Translations under genes and position numbers: made by a program | Assembly (NCBI GenBank): GCA_002498375.1 | Contig: DAHC01000015.1 | Location: 95,352-159,351, forward strand | Length of the DNA stretch: 64,000 bases | Source of the DNA: Methanocorpusculum sp. UBA424 | GTDB taxonomy: Archaea; Halobacteriota; Methanomicrobia; Methanomicrobiales; Methanocorpusculaceae | Reading direction: 5' to 3' | Notes under the pieces: model-generated | What the model saw: only the letters and a program-made list of their open reading frames with translations | What the model was told of the DNA's origin: nothing | The model's database searches: none | Part shown: one piece after another, positions 8,577 through 17,180 of the stretch | Position numbering within the stretch: the stretch's first letter is position 1 | How the letters are laid out: each line of letters starts with the position of its first letter

Positions 8577-8954
8577 TTATAATGCCTTTCTTCTCTCCAG
8601 ATACTCGGCGACGACCCCGTTTCCCGCCTCGCGAAACGCCCGCGCCACCCCTGCCGGACCGAGTTTTATCCCGCCGAACAGTCTGGAGACGATCAAAACA
8701 TGATTCGAGAGCGTATTTCTCTCCAGAATCTCGGCAAGGACCCGTCCCGGAGACCCGACCTCTCCGTCCGCCCGGCTGTCGGCATAATCCTCGCAGACGA
8801 CTGCATAACAGTGATGGGCCGCTTTTTTGTAGAGTTTTTCCTGTATCTCCCGAACTTCGGCAACATCCTCCACCGATTCGATCTCGTAGAGGTGGGCATA
8901 AAACTTCGATTTTTTCTCATCCAGTCTTACGGCTGCTGCCTCGCGGACGGCCAT
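8577..8954 (-). CDS. YigZ/IMPACT family protein
   Basis: 125 residues, a single IMPACT N-terminal (UPF0029) domain without the second domain found in bacterial YigZ. Signature segments are present: KSKFYAHLYEIES, AAHHCYAVV, DGEVGSPGRVLAEIL and SRLFGGIKLGPAGVARAF. In eukaryotes IMPACT regulates the kinase GCN2; the archaeal role is unknown. The short form is common in archaea. Its start abuts the stop of the upstream DUF5591 gene with no gap, so the two are probably co-translated. Confidence 0.88.
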   Translation of the reverse strand: MAVREAAAVRLDEKKSKFYAHLYEIESVEDVAEVREIQEKLYKKAAHHCYAVVCEDYADSRADGEVGSPGRVLAEILERNTLSNHVLIVSRLFGGIKLGPAGVARAFREAGNGVVAEYLERRKAL

Positions 8955-9560
8955 CTATCGATCCCGCACCTCTGCCAGAGCATTCCTGAACTCGTTCATA
9001 TACTCCTGCATGGAAAGGCTTCCTTCCGGAAACGGACAGTCTGCATCATAAAGTTTGTCGATCATCGGATTTGTCGGATAGATCTCGACGGGAATGCCGG
9101 TCTGCTGGACCGCAGCCTCCATGGCTTTTCGAAACAGGCCGATACAGTAGGCTATCCTATGTGTATAGGTATCCTTCGTCTTCTCCAGATAGCCGGCGAT
9201 ACGTGCCGTTTCGATTCTGAGGAAGTCGTCTTTTATCTTCTGATCCTTCACGTTTCCAAGCATATAATGATAATGTGCGAACGGATACATCAGCTCAAGT
9301 TCTGCCGGAACCGTTCCGCATGTCCCGAAAATCACCACATGATACTTTGCCTTATCGGGAAATACTTCGTCGAATAACGCGTGAAACAGTTTGTGGCTCG
9401 GACTCGTACTGTAAGGTTTTCGTACAGCACAGGGGATAAAGACCCCGATGTCCCGCGGGGCAACATAATATTCATTAATGATGTACTGATATGCCTCCTC
9501 GAACTGCGGCAGATAAAAGGGCGGATCTGTCAGATCCTCTGGATCCTCCGGCGGGCGCAT
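8955..9560 (-). CDS. DUF5591 domain protein (archaeosine synthase ArcS-like domain)
   Basis: 201 residues. The segment VFIPCAVRKPYSTSPSHKLF is characteristic of the DUF5591 domain found in archaeosine synthase (ArcS/TgtA2) and in stand-alone relatives. FGTCGTVPAELELMYPF and ETARIAGYLEK also fit. ArcS makes archaeosine at tRNA position 15, but this protein lacks the PUA and TGT-like domains, so I would not call it ArcS. It sits between the PspC gene (2-bp gap) and yigZ (no gap). A role in nucleic-acid or base modification is only inferred. Confidence 0.75.
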   Translation of the reverse strand: MRPPEDPEDLTDPPFYLPQFEEAYQYIINEYYVAPRDIGVFIPCAVRKPYSTSPSHKLFHALFDEVFPDKAKYHVVIFGTCGTVPAELELMYPFAHYHYMLGNVKDQKIKDDFLRIETARIAGYLEKTKDTYTHRIAYCIGLFRKAMEAAVQQTGIPVEIYPTNPMIDKLYDADCPFPEGSLSMQEYMNEFRNALAEVRDR

Positions 9561-9562
9561 GA

Positions 9563-9808
9563 TTATTCCTTTACTTTGAACTCGGCATCGATCACATTTG
9601 GATCAAGTGAGTCAGGTCCTTCCGGGACAAAAGCCCACATAAGAATATACACGAGCAGACTGATTACAAGCGGGACTGGAACTATCGTGAGGATGATCCA
9701 GACGAGTCTGACGACCCATGCAGGAATGCCAAGATACTCCGCAATCCCGCCACATACTCCTCCAAGAATCTTATTCGTTTTTGAGCGGTGAAGTGTTTTT
9801 TCCGTCAT
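9563..9808 (-). CDS. PspC domain membrane protein
   Basis: 81 residues from the ATG at 9808. A PspC domain occupies the N-terminal half: LHRSKTNKILGGVCGGIAEY, followed by LGIPAWVVRLVWIILTIVPV, which runs into one or two membrane segments ending ILMWAFVPEG. PspC proteins sit at the membrane in envelope stress responses of bacteria; many archaea have only this small form. A start at 9850 would overlap the thiF-like gene and add a non-conserved leader, so 9808 is chosen. The AAATATGTTATAAC just upstream is TATA-like. Confidence 0.85.
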   Translation of the reverse strand: MTEKTLHRSKTNKILGGVCGGIAEYLGIPAWVVRLVWIILTIVPVPLVISLLVYILMWAFVPEGPDSLDPNVIDAEFKVKE

Positions 9809-9834
9809 TGTTATAACATATTTTTCGCAAGAGC

Positions 9835-10545
9835 CTATAAGGTTGCGCACATCGGACAGCGCGGACTCTTTTTCACGGTAAAGATCTCCATCGAGTTTTC
9901 CGCCCCGTCATAGAGCAGAAGTTTCCCGGCAAGCGTACTCCCGGTCCCGGTGAGATACTTTACGACCTCCGCCGCTTCCATGCTCCCGATCACGCCGGCT
10001 GTTGCCCCAAGCACCGGTGTTTTGGTCGTGGTCTTTGCATTCTGGAAAATACAGGAGAGGCAGGGGGTCTTTCCGGGGATGACCAGGGTCGCCTGACCCG
10101 TGAATCCGGCGACCGCTCCGTGCATCAGCGGGATATCCAGTTCCAGAGCCGCTTTGTTCAGGATAAATCTCGCATCGAAATTATCCATACAGTCGACAAT
10201 GATATCGGCATCCCCTATCAGCCGGAGAACGGAGGAGTCATCGATCCTCTCCGAAAATGCCGTGACGCTGCACTCGGGGTTCAGGGACTCAAGGGTTTTT
10301 TTCGCAGATTCGGCTTTGGAGGTCCCAAGTCTTTCTTCAGTGTGGAGGATCTGCCGATTCATGTTCGAGAGCTCGATCACGTCCATATCACAGATCCGGA
10401 TGCTCCCGATCCCCGCGGCGGCAAGATACAGAGAAGCCGGCGAACCGAGCCCTCCCGCTCCGGCGATGAATACGGTTGTATCCCTGAGTTTTTCCTGACC
10501 CATTTTCCCAAGAAGGGCTTCCTGTCTGGTGTATCGTTCATTCAT
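9835..10545 (-). CDS. ThiF/MoeB/HesA-type E1-like adenylyltransferase
   Basis: 236 residues. The nucleotide loop FIAGAGGLGSPASLYLAAAG, the DVIELSNMNRQ segment, DCMDNFDARF and two zinc-ligand pairs (CLSC and CPMC) are the standard set of E1-like enzymes. These activate the C-terminal Gly of ubiquitin-like sulfur carriers. The start at 10545 overlaps the tfuA stop as ATGA, so it is translationally coupled to tfuA. It may serve ThiS/MoaD-like or SAMP proteins, but the coupling to tfuA-ycaO suggests a role in sulfur supply for thioamide formation. The E1 family call is firm, the substrate is not. Confidence 0.88.
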   Translation of the reverse strand: MNERYTRQEALLGKMGQEKLRDTTVFIAGAGGLGSPASLYLAAAGIGSIRICDMDVIELSNMNRQILHTEERLGTSKAESAKKTLESLNPECSVTAFSERIDDSSVLRLIGDADIIVDCMDNFDARFILNKAALELDIPLMHGAVAGFTGQATLVIPGKTPCLSCIFQNAKTTTKTPVLGATAGVIGSMEAAEVVKYLTGTGSTLAGKLLLYDGAENSMEIFTVKKSPRCPMCATL

Positions 10546-11174
10546 AATAGATTCCTCACAGTTTTTAAACATTCGATCGCATCGAGCCGTTTCTGGTCAA
10601 CGGCATTGTCTTTGATCCTGGACAAAAGCTTCTCTTTTGTCTCTGCGGAAATATCTGCATCTTTGATGACCCGCCGGTAGGTCCGGTCCGGATAATAGAT
10701 CGCTTTGCAGGCCTTGAGAAGCGAGGTCTCTTCCTCTTTGGTAATGATCCCGTCAAGAAGGGCTTTGGAAAAACTCGCCCGTATGTTTACCATGGGTTCA
10801 GAGAGAGCAATCCCTGTTTCCGTATCATACACGAGACCGACCTCGTCATCGGCGATGATCTCCCCGGATTTGTACTGATGATAGATCTTTCCAACACCGA
10901 TCATCCCAAGGGTATCCAGTTCGGAGGCACGAAGCGCCCCCATCGATGATGAGCCGTAGACTTTCACGCCGGATTTCATCACGCCGAGAAGTTCCCGGTG
11001 ACCTACCGCCTCGTCCTGGAAAAAGACGCCGTCTATGATGACCATAATGTCGGCGTTTTCTGCCGCGGCGGCAGCTGCTCCGCGTTTTACCGGCGGGAGA
11101 AAGACCGCGTCAGGGAGAATCGATCCGGCTGTTGCCAAATCAAGACTTGGTCCGATGAAGACGACGACGTTCAA
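10542..11174 (-). CDS. tfuA: TfuA-like protein
   Basis: 210 residues from a TTG at 11174, where VVVFIGPSLDL begins the TfuA core. The start lies inside ycaO, whose stop is at 11140, so the overlap is about 35 bp. AGAGGT precedes this TTG at a normal spacing; a GTG at 11183 is the alternative. Core motifs include IDGVFFQDEAVGHRELL, VYGSSSMGALRASEL and DDEVGLVY. In methanogens TfuA works with YcaO to install thioglycine in the McrA subunit of methyl-coenzyme M reductase. Gene order ycaO-tfuA fits exactly. Confidence 0.88.
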   Translation of the reverse strand: MNVVVFIGPSLDLATAGSILPDAVFLPPVKRGAAAAAAENADIMVIIDGVFFQDEAVGHRELLGVMKSGVKVYGSSSMGALRASELDTLGMIGVGKIYHQYKSGEIIADDEVGLVYDTETGIALSEPMVNIRASFSKALLDGIITKEEETSLLKACKAIYYPDRTYRRVIKDADISAETKEKLLSRIKDNAVDQKRLDAIECLKTVRNLL

Positions 11175-12351
11175 TCTCCACACACCTCTTTCCTCTGCGT
11201 TCGTTGTCGATGGTATAACATTCAAGACCCGGGACCACGACACGGACGACCGGGATCTTGAGTTCCGGATCGGTGAAATCGCAGACGATTACGCGGTCAA
11301 GTCCGACGGCCGCGAGATTTTTCACGATAAGCTCGATGTCGGTTTTGAAATCGTTCGTTGCATTGTTTGGGATCTCGGCTGCGGACTGATACTCGTCGCC
11401 TTTGAACCAGTAGGCATTCATCCGTTTGACCCGGTCATATCCCATCATTTCGCGGAACTGGGCAAGCGTTGCGTCCTCGCGTGCCCCGTGGATCTGGGTC
11501 GCTCGGCTCTGGGCCACTTCGGAGAGTGCCCTGATCATGGCGATCTCCGGGTTGGTGTGGGTCCCCATTCCTATCGTCAGAAGACGGGAGTCTTTGAGCT
11601 CGACATCATCGGATACTGCGGCGATCGTCGGGATCCCGACATCCGAGGTGATGTTTCTAAGCGTCACTTCGACTCCGGCGGCGGTGAATTTTGCAAGCAT
11701 CTCCGCGGCTCTTGGCGGGAGGTCGGTGAGTTTTGGTCCGGTATTTCTGGTCGTTTCTACGAGTGACCATGCATCCCGCTCGATCACTTCGGTGAGCGCA
11801 TAAAAGATCGCCTCTTCCAAAGTGTTTCCGGACGCGATGCCGTTGGAACTGGTTCGAAAGAGTGTCGGATAGCTGAACGGGTTTGGATGGATGACGGCGC
11901 AGAGCGGAAGTTTGACCGCTTCATTATTGGTGATGTCCCATCCGTCGACCCAGGGGACTTCGAGATTGGCATCGGTTGTGTGGGGAAGGATCAGATCTAC
12001 GGGATCGACGGCGGTTTCGGTTCTCCGAAGATTGCTGTAGGAGATATTTGCGATATCCCTGGGTATTGCTTCTGCTGAGTATCGTTCGATCCCTTCCATG
12101 ATCCCGGCGACTCTGGCTTCGGCCGGGGTCCCGCCTTTTCCGTTGTAGACGGAGATCGCCCCGTCGGCGGCTGTCGGACGGATGCATGAGTATACGGGGA
12201 TCCCGATCCGGTCAAGGTCGGTGATGTCGGCAACCCGGGTTATGCCTGCCTCCGGAACGAACTGTTCGATCCGCTTGAGGGTCTCGTCAGGTGTGCAGCT
12301 CCGTTCGGTCCATCCGGTGTAAACTTTGGGAGACGACTGCAGTTCTATCAT
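11140..12351 (-). CDS. ycaO: YcaO-type thioamidation enzyme (methanogenesis marker 1)
   Basis: 403 residues. The YcaO ATP-binding signature is visible: GKGGTPAEARVAGIMEGIER, followed by NGIASGNTLEEAIFYALTEV and IERDAW. The Pro-rich tail of some YcaO cyclodehydratases is absent. In methanogens this family, with TfuA, activates the backbone amide of a McrA glycine with ATP so that sulfur can replace oxygen. It is the first gene of the ycaO-tfuA-thiF run. Transcription would start in the gap shared with the divergent msrAB gene (12352-12501). Identity is secure. Confidence 0.93.
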   Translation of the reverse strand: MIELQSSPKVYTGWTERSCTPDETLKRIEQFVPEAGITRVADITDLDRIGIPVYSCIRPTAADGAISVYNGKGGTPAEARVAGIMEGIERYSAEAIPRDIANISYSNLRRTETAVDPVDLILPHTTDANLEVPWVDGWDITNNEAVKLPLCAVIHPNPFSYPTLFRTSSNGIASGNTLEEAIFYALTEVIERDAWSLVETTRNTGPKLTDLPPRAAEMLAKFTAAGVEVTLRNITSDVGIPTIAAVSDDVELKDSRLLTIGMGTHTNPEIAMIRALSEVAQSRATQIHGAREDATLAQFREMMGYDRVKRMNAYWFKGDEYQSAAEIPNNATNDFKTDIELIVKNLAAVGLDRVIVCDFTDPELKIPVVRVVVPGLECYTIDNERRGKRCVEIERRRLHRTKS

Positions 12352-12448
12352 TGTATTGAGTATCTGGCGGGAAAGCTAAAGTATGTTGCGGGGAGGGGTG
12401 TCGGAGGCGTGATTTTCGGTCTGAAAGTCTGCACGATATTGCCTGTTT

Positions 12449-12467
12449 ATAGAGGTATATATACAGA
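12449..12467 (+). promoter_or_regulatory. TATA box of msrAB
   Basis: TTTATAGAGGTATATATACA lies about 35-50 bases before the ATG at 12502 and contains two overlapping TATA-like boxes. This leaves a leader of about 10-25 bases. It lies in the gap between ycaO and msrAB. Confidence 0.45.
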
Positions 12468-12501
12468 CCGGGAAGAATACTCAAACATAACGGGGACAAT
12501 T

Positions 12502-13494
12502 ATGACACAGGAAAACGATCAGACATACACAAAAAAAGAGGGAGCCTCCGAGATCTATCTTGCCGGAGGATGTTTCTGGGGTATGGAAAAACTCATGCAG
12601 TCAATTCCCGGCGTGATCAAAACGACCGTTGGTTATGCCAACGGGAAATCTGATCTGGTCCCGGATTATAAAATCGTCTCCTCAGGAAAATCAGGATACC
12701 GGGAGACGGTGCGGGTCGAGTATGATCCAAAAAAGATCAGTCTCGATGCCCTGCTGTTTTCGTACTTCCGGGTGATAGATCCCACCCTTAAAAACAGACA
12801 GGGAAACGATATCGGCACGCAGTATCAGACGGGAATCTACTATGTCGATGACGTGTCCAAAGACCCTGTAATGCGGATCGCAGAGATCGAACGGGAGAGA
12901 CATCCGGCGTTCAACGTGGAGATCGGTCCGCTGAAATCGTTTTATGATGCAGAAGAGAATCATCAGAAGTATCTGGATAAAAATCCCGGTGGATACTGCC
13001 ATATAGGAGCGAACGAGTTTAAGGAGGCTACCGAAATGATCGTGGATCCGGGAAAGTATCCGCGTCCGAAAAAGGAAAAGATCGCTGAAATGTTAGACAA
13101 GACCGCATTTCGCGTGACGCAGAAAGGCGATACGGAACCGGCGTTTCAGAATGCGTTCTGGGACAGGCATGAGAAAGGGATCTATGTGGATGTCGTGACC
13201 GGCGAACCGCTGTTCACTTCATCCGACAAGTATCAAAGTTCCTGCGGCTGGCCGGCATTTTCGAAAAGTATCGATGACAACACCCTCATCTCCCGGGAAG
13301 ACACCTCGTTTGGCATGAGAAGGATCGAAGTGAAAAGCAGAGCCGGCAACTCCCATCTCGGGCATGTATTTTTCGGGGACCGTGAATCACCGAGCGGCAG
13401 ACGATATTGTATTAACAGTGCATCACTTCGCTTCATCCCGTATGCTGAGATGGAAAAAGAGGGATACGGGTATCTGAAGAACAGGGTGAACTGA
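12502..13494 (+). CDS. msrAB: Fused peptide methionine sulfoxide reductase MsrA-MsrB
   Basis: 330 residues, two complete enzymes in one chain. MsrA (about 15-190) reduces S-methionine sulfoxide and shows Cys24 in AGGCFWGMEK and the YHQKYL-like ENHQKYLDKN segment. MsrB (about 200-330) reduces the R form and shows SSCGWPAFSKSI, GHVFFGD and the catalytic Cys303 in RYCINSASLRF. The two CXXC zinc pairs of many MsrB proteins are not evident. The ATG at 12502 is preferred because the frame upstream lies over the TATA boxes. Oxidative-stress repair in a strict anaerobe is reasonable. Confidence 0.95.
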   Translation: MTQENDQTYTKKEGASEIYLAGGCFWGMEKLMQSIPGVIKTTVGYANGKSDLVPDYKIVSSGKSGYRETVRVEYDPKKISLDALLFSYFRVIDPTLKNRQGNDIGTQYQTGIYYVDDVSKDPVMRIAEIERERHPAFNVEIGPLKSFYDAEENHQKYLDKNPGGYCHIGANEFKEATEMIVDPGKYPRPKKEKIAEMLDKTAFRVTQKGDTEPAFQNAFWDRHEKGIYVDVVTGEPLFTSSDKYQSSCGWPAFSKSIDDNTLISREDTSFGMRRIEVKSRAGNSHLGHVFFGDRESPSGRRYCINSASLRFIPYAEMEKEGYGYLKNRVN

Positions 13495-13636
13495 AAATAT
13501 CTGCTGCACTACATATTATCTCGACCGTTTGGAACATCACATCCATCAGTTAGACAATGGGCTGAAGTATGGATATTGACTCAGTTATCTCTTGGATTGG
13601 GGGTAATTTGCAGCACAATTACTCTCTTATCCGAAA

Positions 13637-13684
13637 AGAATACATATCTATGGAAGGTATTCTATAGTATCAGAACGTATTCTG
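13637..13684 (+). promoter_or_regulatory. Inverted repeats flanking a TATA box before the surface protein gene
   Basis: AGAATAC (13637-13643) pairs with GTATTCT (13657-13663). CAGAA-CGTA-TTCTG (13671-13684) is a second, compact palindrome with the same TATTCT half-site. Between them lies TATAGTAT (13664-13670), with the ATG at 13705. The arrangement suggests regulator sites on both sides of the promoter. Function is inferred. Confidence 0.4.
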
Positions 13685-13704
13685 ATTAACACAAGAGTGA
13701 TTTT

Positions 13705-14634
13705 ATGAAAAAAATTTCCTATCTGTTTATTGCCATGATTGTTCTCTTCCTCTTCGCAGGTGCTGCATCAGCAGATACCATCGGCGGTGACAAAGGTGTC
13801 ATTCAGGTTAAGTGCGATGTGAACGGAGCATCTGCCTCTCTTCTCTCAATTAACAATGATCTCATTGAAACCAAGACCATTACCAATGGTATGGCAGAGT
13901 TCTACGTGTACACGACCGCAACTCCTGCAAGTCAGGTTATCGTTTCTGCAGACGGTTATTATACTGCCAGTGCTCCGGTAACGGTTCCTGCATCAGGTGA
14001 GACCACTAAGGTCACGGTAAACCTTCAAGCAAAGCCGGTTGGCGGCGACCGTGGTTTCCTCCAGGTCAACACCAATGTCATTGGCGCAAAAGTTGATGTT
14101 CTGTCAATTTCAGGATCAGTTGCTCAAACCGGTTACACCGATGTAAACGGTAAGATCGAGTTTGCCATCTTCACGACCGGAACTCCGATCAACTCCGTTG
14201 TCGTTTCAGCTCCGGGCTGGGTTTCTCAGACCGTTCCCGTAATGGTTCCTGCAAAGGGTCAGACCGAGATCGTCAACATTGAGATGGTCTCTACGAGCCC
14301 CATAATTGGCGGCGACCGCGGTGTAATTAGTGTTACCAGCAACGTTGAAGGCGCAAAAGTCGAGCTGATCTCCATTTCCGGAGGTGTCGGCTACACCGGA
14401 ACGATCTCCAACGGTAAAGCAGATATTGCCGTCTATACGACCGGAACCCCGGTCAACCAGGCACGCGTTTCCGCGACCGGATATCAGACCGCAACGGTTG
14501 GAGTAACCATGCCGGCAAAAGGCGAGACCGTTACCATCAATGCTCCGCTGACTGCCACATCATCTCCGATGGGCTTTGCCTTAATCGGTCTTCTTGGTGT
14601 TATCGGTGTTATTGCCTTAGTCCGCAGGGACTAA
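13705..14634 (+). CDS. Secreted repeat protein with C-terminal membrane anchor
   Basis: 309 residues. A signal peptide (MKKISYLFIAMIVLFLFAGA, then ASA) is followed by three tandem repeats of about 85 residues. Each begins with GGDKGVIQV / GGDRGFLQV / GGDRGVISV and contains YTTATP, FTTGTP or YTTGTP. They end with the pattern TVPASGETTKV and look like PEGA or carboxypeptidase-regulatory-like beta sandwiches. The C-terminus (GFALIGLLGVIGVIALVRRD) is a membrane helix followed by basic residues, like archaeal sorting or anchor tails. Probably a cell-surface protein; the ligand is unknown. It has its own promoter and no operon partners. Confidence 0.8.
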   Translation: MKKISYLFIAMIVLFLFAGAASADTIGGDKGVIQVKCDVNGASASLLSINNDLIETKTITNGMAEFYVYTTATPASQVIVSADGYYTASAPVTVPASGETTKVTVNLQAKPVGGDRGFLQVNTNVIGAKVDVLSISGSVAQTGYTDVNGKIEFAIFTTGTPINSVVVSAPGWVSQTVPVMVPAKGQTEIVNIEMVSTSPIIGGDRGVISVTSNVEGAKVELISISGGVGYTGTISNGKADIAVYTTGTPVNQARVSATGYQTATVGVTMPAKGETVTINAPLTATSSPMGFALIGLLGVIGVIALVRRD

Positions 14635-14756
14635 CATCATTTTTTCTATTTTATCATTAACCTGACATTGCACATTGTAAAATTAGTTCAATGTACTTAT
14701 TATATGTGATTAACAACCGATGTTAAGTATCTGTCAACATAATATGTAAGACAGAT

Positions 14757-16286
14757 ATGTCCAAACAATCACATGCATTGATCTCGTATCCCGATGCAAT
14801 GGCTGCTGTTTTCCGCTCCAAAGATCCGGGAAGATCTGTCACTCTACCATTGACGGATTCTGTCGGCAGGATACTTGCAGAGCCGTTATTTGCTCAGTTT
14901 TCGGTACCTGAAGTCCCTCTTGGAGCAGTAGACGGTTTTGCAGTTCAAAGCTGCCAAACTGCCGATGCGTCTGAAAAACATCCGGTATACCTGACCGAAT
15001 GGAAACGATGCAACACCGGTAATCCGCTCCCTCAGGAATTTGATGCGGTGATCCGGGTTGAATCATCCGTCATTGATCCCGCGGGGAAACTTGTTGTTAC
15101 CGCTCCGATTGCTCAAAATAAAAATATCAGGCTTCCGGGAGAGGATGCTGTTTTTGGAGAGCTTATTCTGCCTGCCGGAGCCGGCATCCGGCCGATGGAT
15201 ATTGCTGCGCTTGGGACCTACGGGATAAGTGAAGTGACCGTCAGATCGGTGAAAATATGTATTATTCCCTCCGGCTCGGAACTCATCTCTCTTGGAGCAA
15301 AACCAACCGGCGGAGAGATTATCGACAGCAATACTCCTATGGCGGAATCCTATCTGAAGTTCTGCGGGGCTGATGTTTTCCGAACGGATATTGTTCCTGA
15401 TGAGTATCAGGAGATCGAAAAAGCGGTAAAATCCGCAGTCAAAGATGCCGATATTGTTATCATCTCTGCAGGAACCTCGGCGGGCACCGAGGATTACACG
15501 GAAAAAGTTATCAAAGACCTTGGAACTCTGGTGTTCCACGGGGTGGCTCTCAATCCCGGAAGACCGGCATTGTTTGGCCTTATCGATGAAAAGCCGGTTT
15601 TTGGCATGCCCGGATATCCGGCCGCAGCCCAGACATTTCTTAGGGCGTTCATCGCCCCGCTTTTGACAAAATGGGGCATCAAACCATTCGCTTCTGAAGA
15701 GAACCTCTCTGTTCGACTCGGCGACCCGTTTGAGTCTTCGCCTTCAATGGAGAATTACAGTCGTTTTTCGGTTGGAAAAATCGGTGGTGACTATGTCGCT
15801 ATTTCCCAACCGTCCTGGTCCAGTGTCCAGAAAACGACCGTTCAATCCAACGCGTTGATCGTGAATCCCTTTGGCTCAGGTACATTCCATGCCGGTGATG
15901 TGGTCCCGGCGATCATCCGATGCAGCAGAGACGAACTCGATTCCACGATCCTGATTGCCGGAGCCTATGAGCGAATTTTTGAACCTCTAAGTAATCTAGC
16001 AAAGAAACAGGGAATTACCCTCAGGTATGGTGATCATAAACCGTATTCAGCTTTATCCCATCTGGAAAATGCCAGCACGCATCTCAGCTGTTTTGTCGGA
16101 ACAGATGCATTGCCGACGGGAGATTTCATCTCCATCCAGCTTGCCGTATCGCCGACTGGAGAGCCGATATACCTTGTACACAGAACCGATCTTCCCAATC
16201 TTGATCTGGTAAAAACGCTCTTTTCTCTTACTACAGAGGATGAATTTGTAAACGGAGCCGCTGCTTTGGGGTATCATGTCAGCTAA
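14757..16286 (+). CDS. moeA: MoeA-type molybdopterin molybdenumtransferase with C-terminal extension
   Basis: 509 residues, about 100 more than standard MoeA. The MoeA part (1-400) shows VDGFAV near residue 60, GNPLPQEFDAVIRVE, IPSGSEL, GGEIIDSNT, the AGTSAGTEDYTEKV loop and GMPGYPAAAQTF. MoeA inserts molybdate or tungstate into adenylated molybdopterin. The extra part, starting STILIAGAYERIFEPLSNLA, resembles the start of the periplasmic-binding-protein-like domain fused to some archaeal MoeA proteins, but shortened. It overlaps the next methyltransferase gene by 11 bp. The cofactor would supply formate and formylmethanofuran dehydrogenases. Confidence 0.9.
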   Translation: MSKQSHALISYPDAMAAVFRSKDPGRSVTLPLTDSVGRILAEPLFAQFSVPEVPLGAVDGFAVQSCQTADASEKHPVYLTEWKRCNTGNPLPQEFDAVIRVESSVIDPAGKLVVTAPIAQNKNIRLPGEDAVFGELILPAGAGIRPMDIAALGTYGISEVTVRSVKICIIPSGSELISLGAKPTGGEIIDSNTPMAESYLKFCGADVFRTDIVPDEYQEIEKAVKSAVKDADIVIISAGTSAGTEDYTEKVIKDLGTLVFHGVALNPGRPALFGLIDEKPVFGMPGYPAAAQTFLRAFIAPLLTKWGIKPFASEENLSVRLGDPFESSPSMENYSRFSVGKIGGDYVAISQPSWSSVQKTTVQSNALIVNPFGSGTFHAGDVVPAIIRCSRDELDSTILIAGAYERIFEPLSNLAKKQGITLRYGDHKPYSALSHLENASTHLSCFVGTDALPTGDFISIQLAVSPTGEPIYLVHRTDLPNLDLVKTLFSLTTEDEFVNGAAALGYHVS

Positions 16287-17112
16287 TGTACCTGATTATG
16301 TCATGCTTTGGGACGATATGATCGACCGTTCCTCTGCACAAAAACGGGCTATTCGTGATGATTCCCCGAATTTTTGGGATGATCCCGTAAACGTGGATAA
16401 TTTCGTGCGCAGACTTCAGTATAACGACCGTACCAGGATCGAGCATCAGTTAGCTTCGATGCATATTCCCCAAGGTTCATCGGTATTGGATATCGGATCG
16501 GGACCCGGCACCCTTGCGGTACCTCTGGCTCAGTTGGATTGCGAGGTAACGATCGTAGAACCCTCTCTGCTTATGGTGAACGCTATGGAAAAATACCGGA
16601 CTCTTGCGGGTTCGCGGCCGATTCGGGTGATCCAAAAAGACTGGGAATCTGCAAAACCCGATGAGATAGGAACGCATGACTATGTTATCGCCTCCCTCTC
16701 CCTCATGATGGGAAATATCCGGGAATCACTGCTCAAAATGGATGCTGCCGCGACCCATGCAGTCCATCTCTTCTGGTTTCTGGTCCCTCCCTCGTTTTCG
16801 CGCGGCAATTGTGATCTCTGGCCGCTTCTGCATGGCGAACCGTACTGTTATGAACCAACAGCCGACATGCTCTGGAATGTGTTGTTCCAGCTCGGCATCC
16901 ATGCAAATATGATCGTCGAAACAAAGAAGAGCGGATCGAATTTCCGCAGTATCGACGAGATAAAAGTGGATTATTATACCCGGCTTATCGCGAAAACCGA
17001 TGAACAAAAGGAGATCGTAGACAAATATCTCGACGACCGGCTGATAAAAACGGAAGAGGGATATCTCATGCCGGGAAATGCAAAGACTGCACATATCTGG
17101 TGGGAAAAATAA
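16276..17112 (+). CDS. Class I SAM-dependent methyltransferase
   Basis: 278 residues. Motif I is VLDIGSGPGTLAVPLA (about 73-88), followed by VTIVEPS at the end of the second strand, which binds the SAM ribose. The downstream segment HDYVIASLSLMMG matches motif IV. No substrate-specific domain is recognisable. It overlaps moeA by 11 bp, so co-translation is likely, and a link with molybdopterin or metal cofactor chemistry is possible but unproven. Confidence 0.8.
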   Translation: MSANVPDYVMLWDDMIDRSSAQKRAIRDDSPNFWDDPVNVDNFVRRLQYNDRTRIEHQLASMHIPQGSSVLDIGSGPGTLAVPLAQLDCEVTIVEPSLLMVNAMEKYRTLAGSRPIRVIQKDWESAKPDEIGTHDYVIASLSLMMGNIRESLLKMDAAATHAVHLFWFLVPPSFSRGNCDLWPLLHGEPYCYEPTADMLWNVLFQLGIHANMIVETKKSGSNFRSIDEIKVDYYTRLIAKTDEQKEIVDKYLDDRLIKTEEGYLMPGNAKTAHIWWEK

Positions 17113-17180
17113 TCTCCTCAACCGTATTTCTCCTTTTTCGAACAGCTTAATACCCTGTACATCTATGTTGAATATACGCA

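Noticed and set aside
11035..11766. 243-codon frame on the plus strand across tfuA and ycaO
   Set aside because: Lies antisense to two clearly recognised genes; no RBS or conserved motif.
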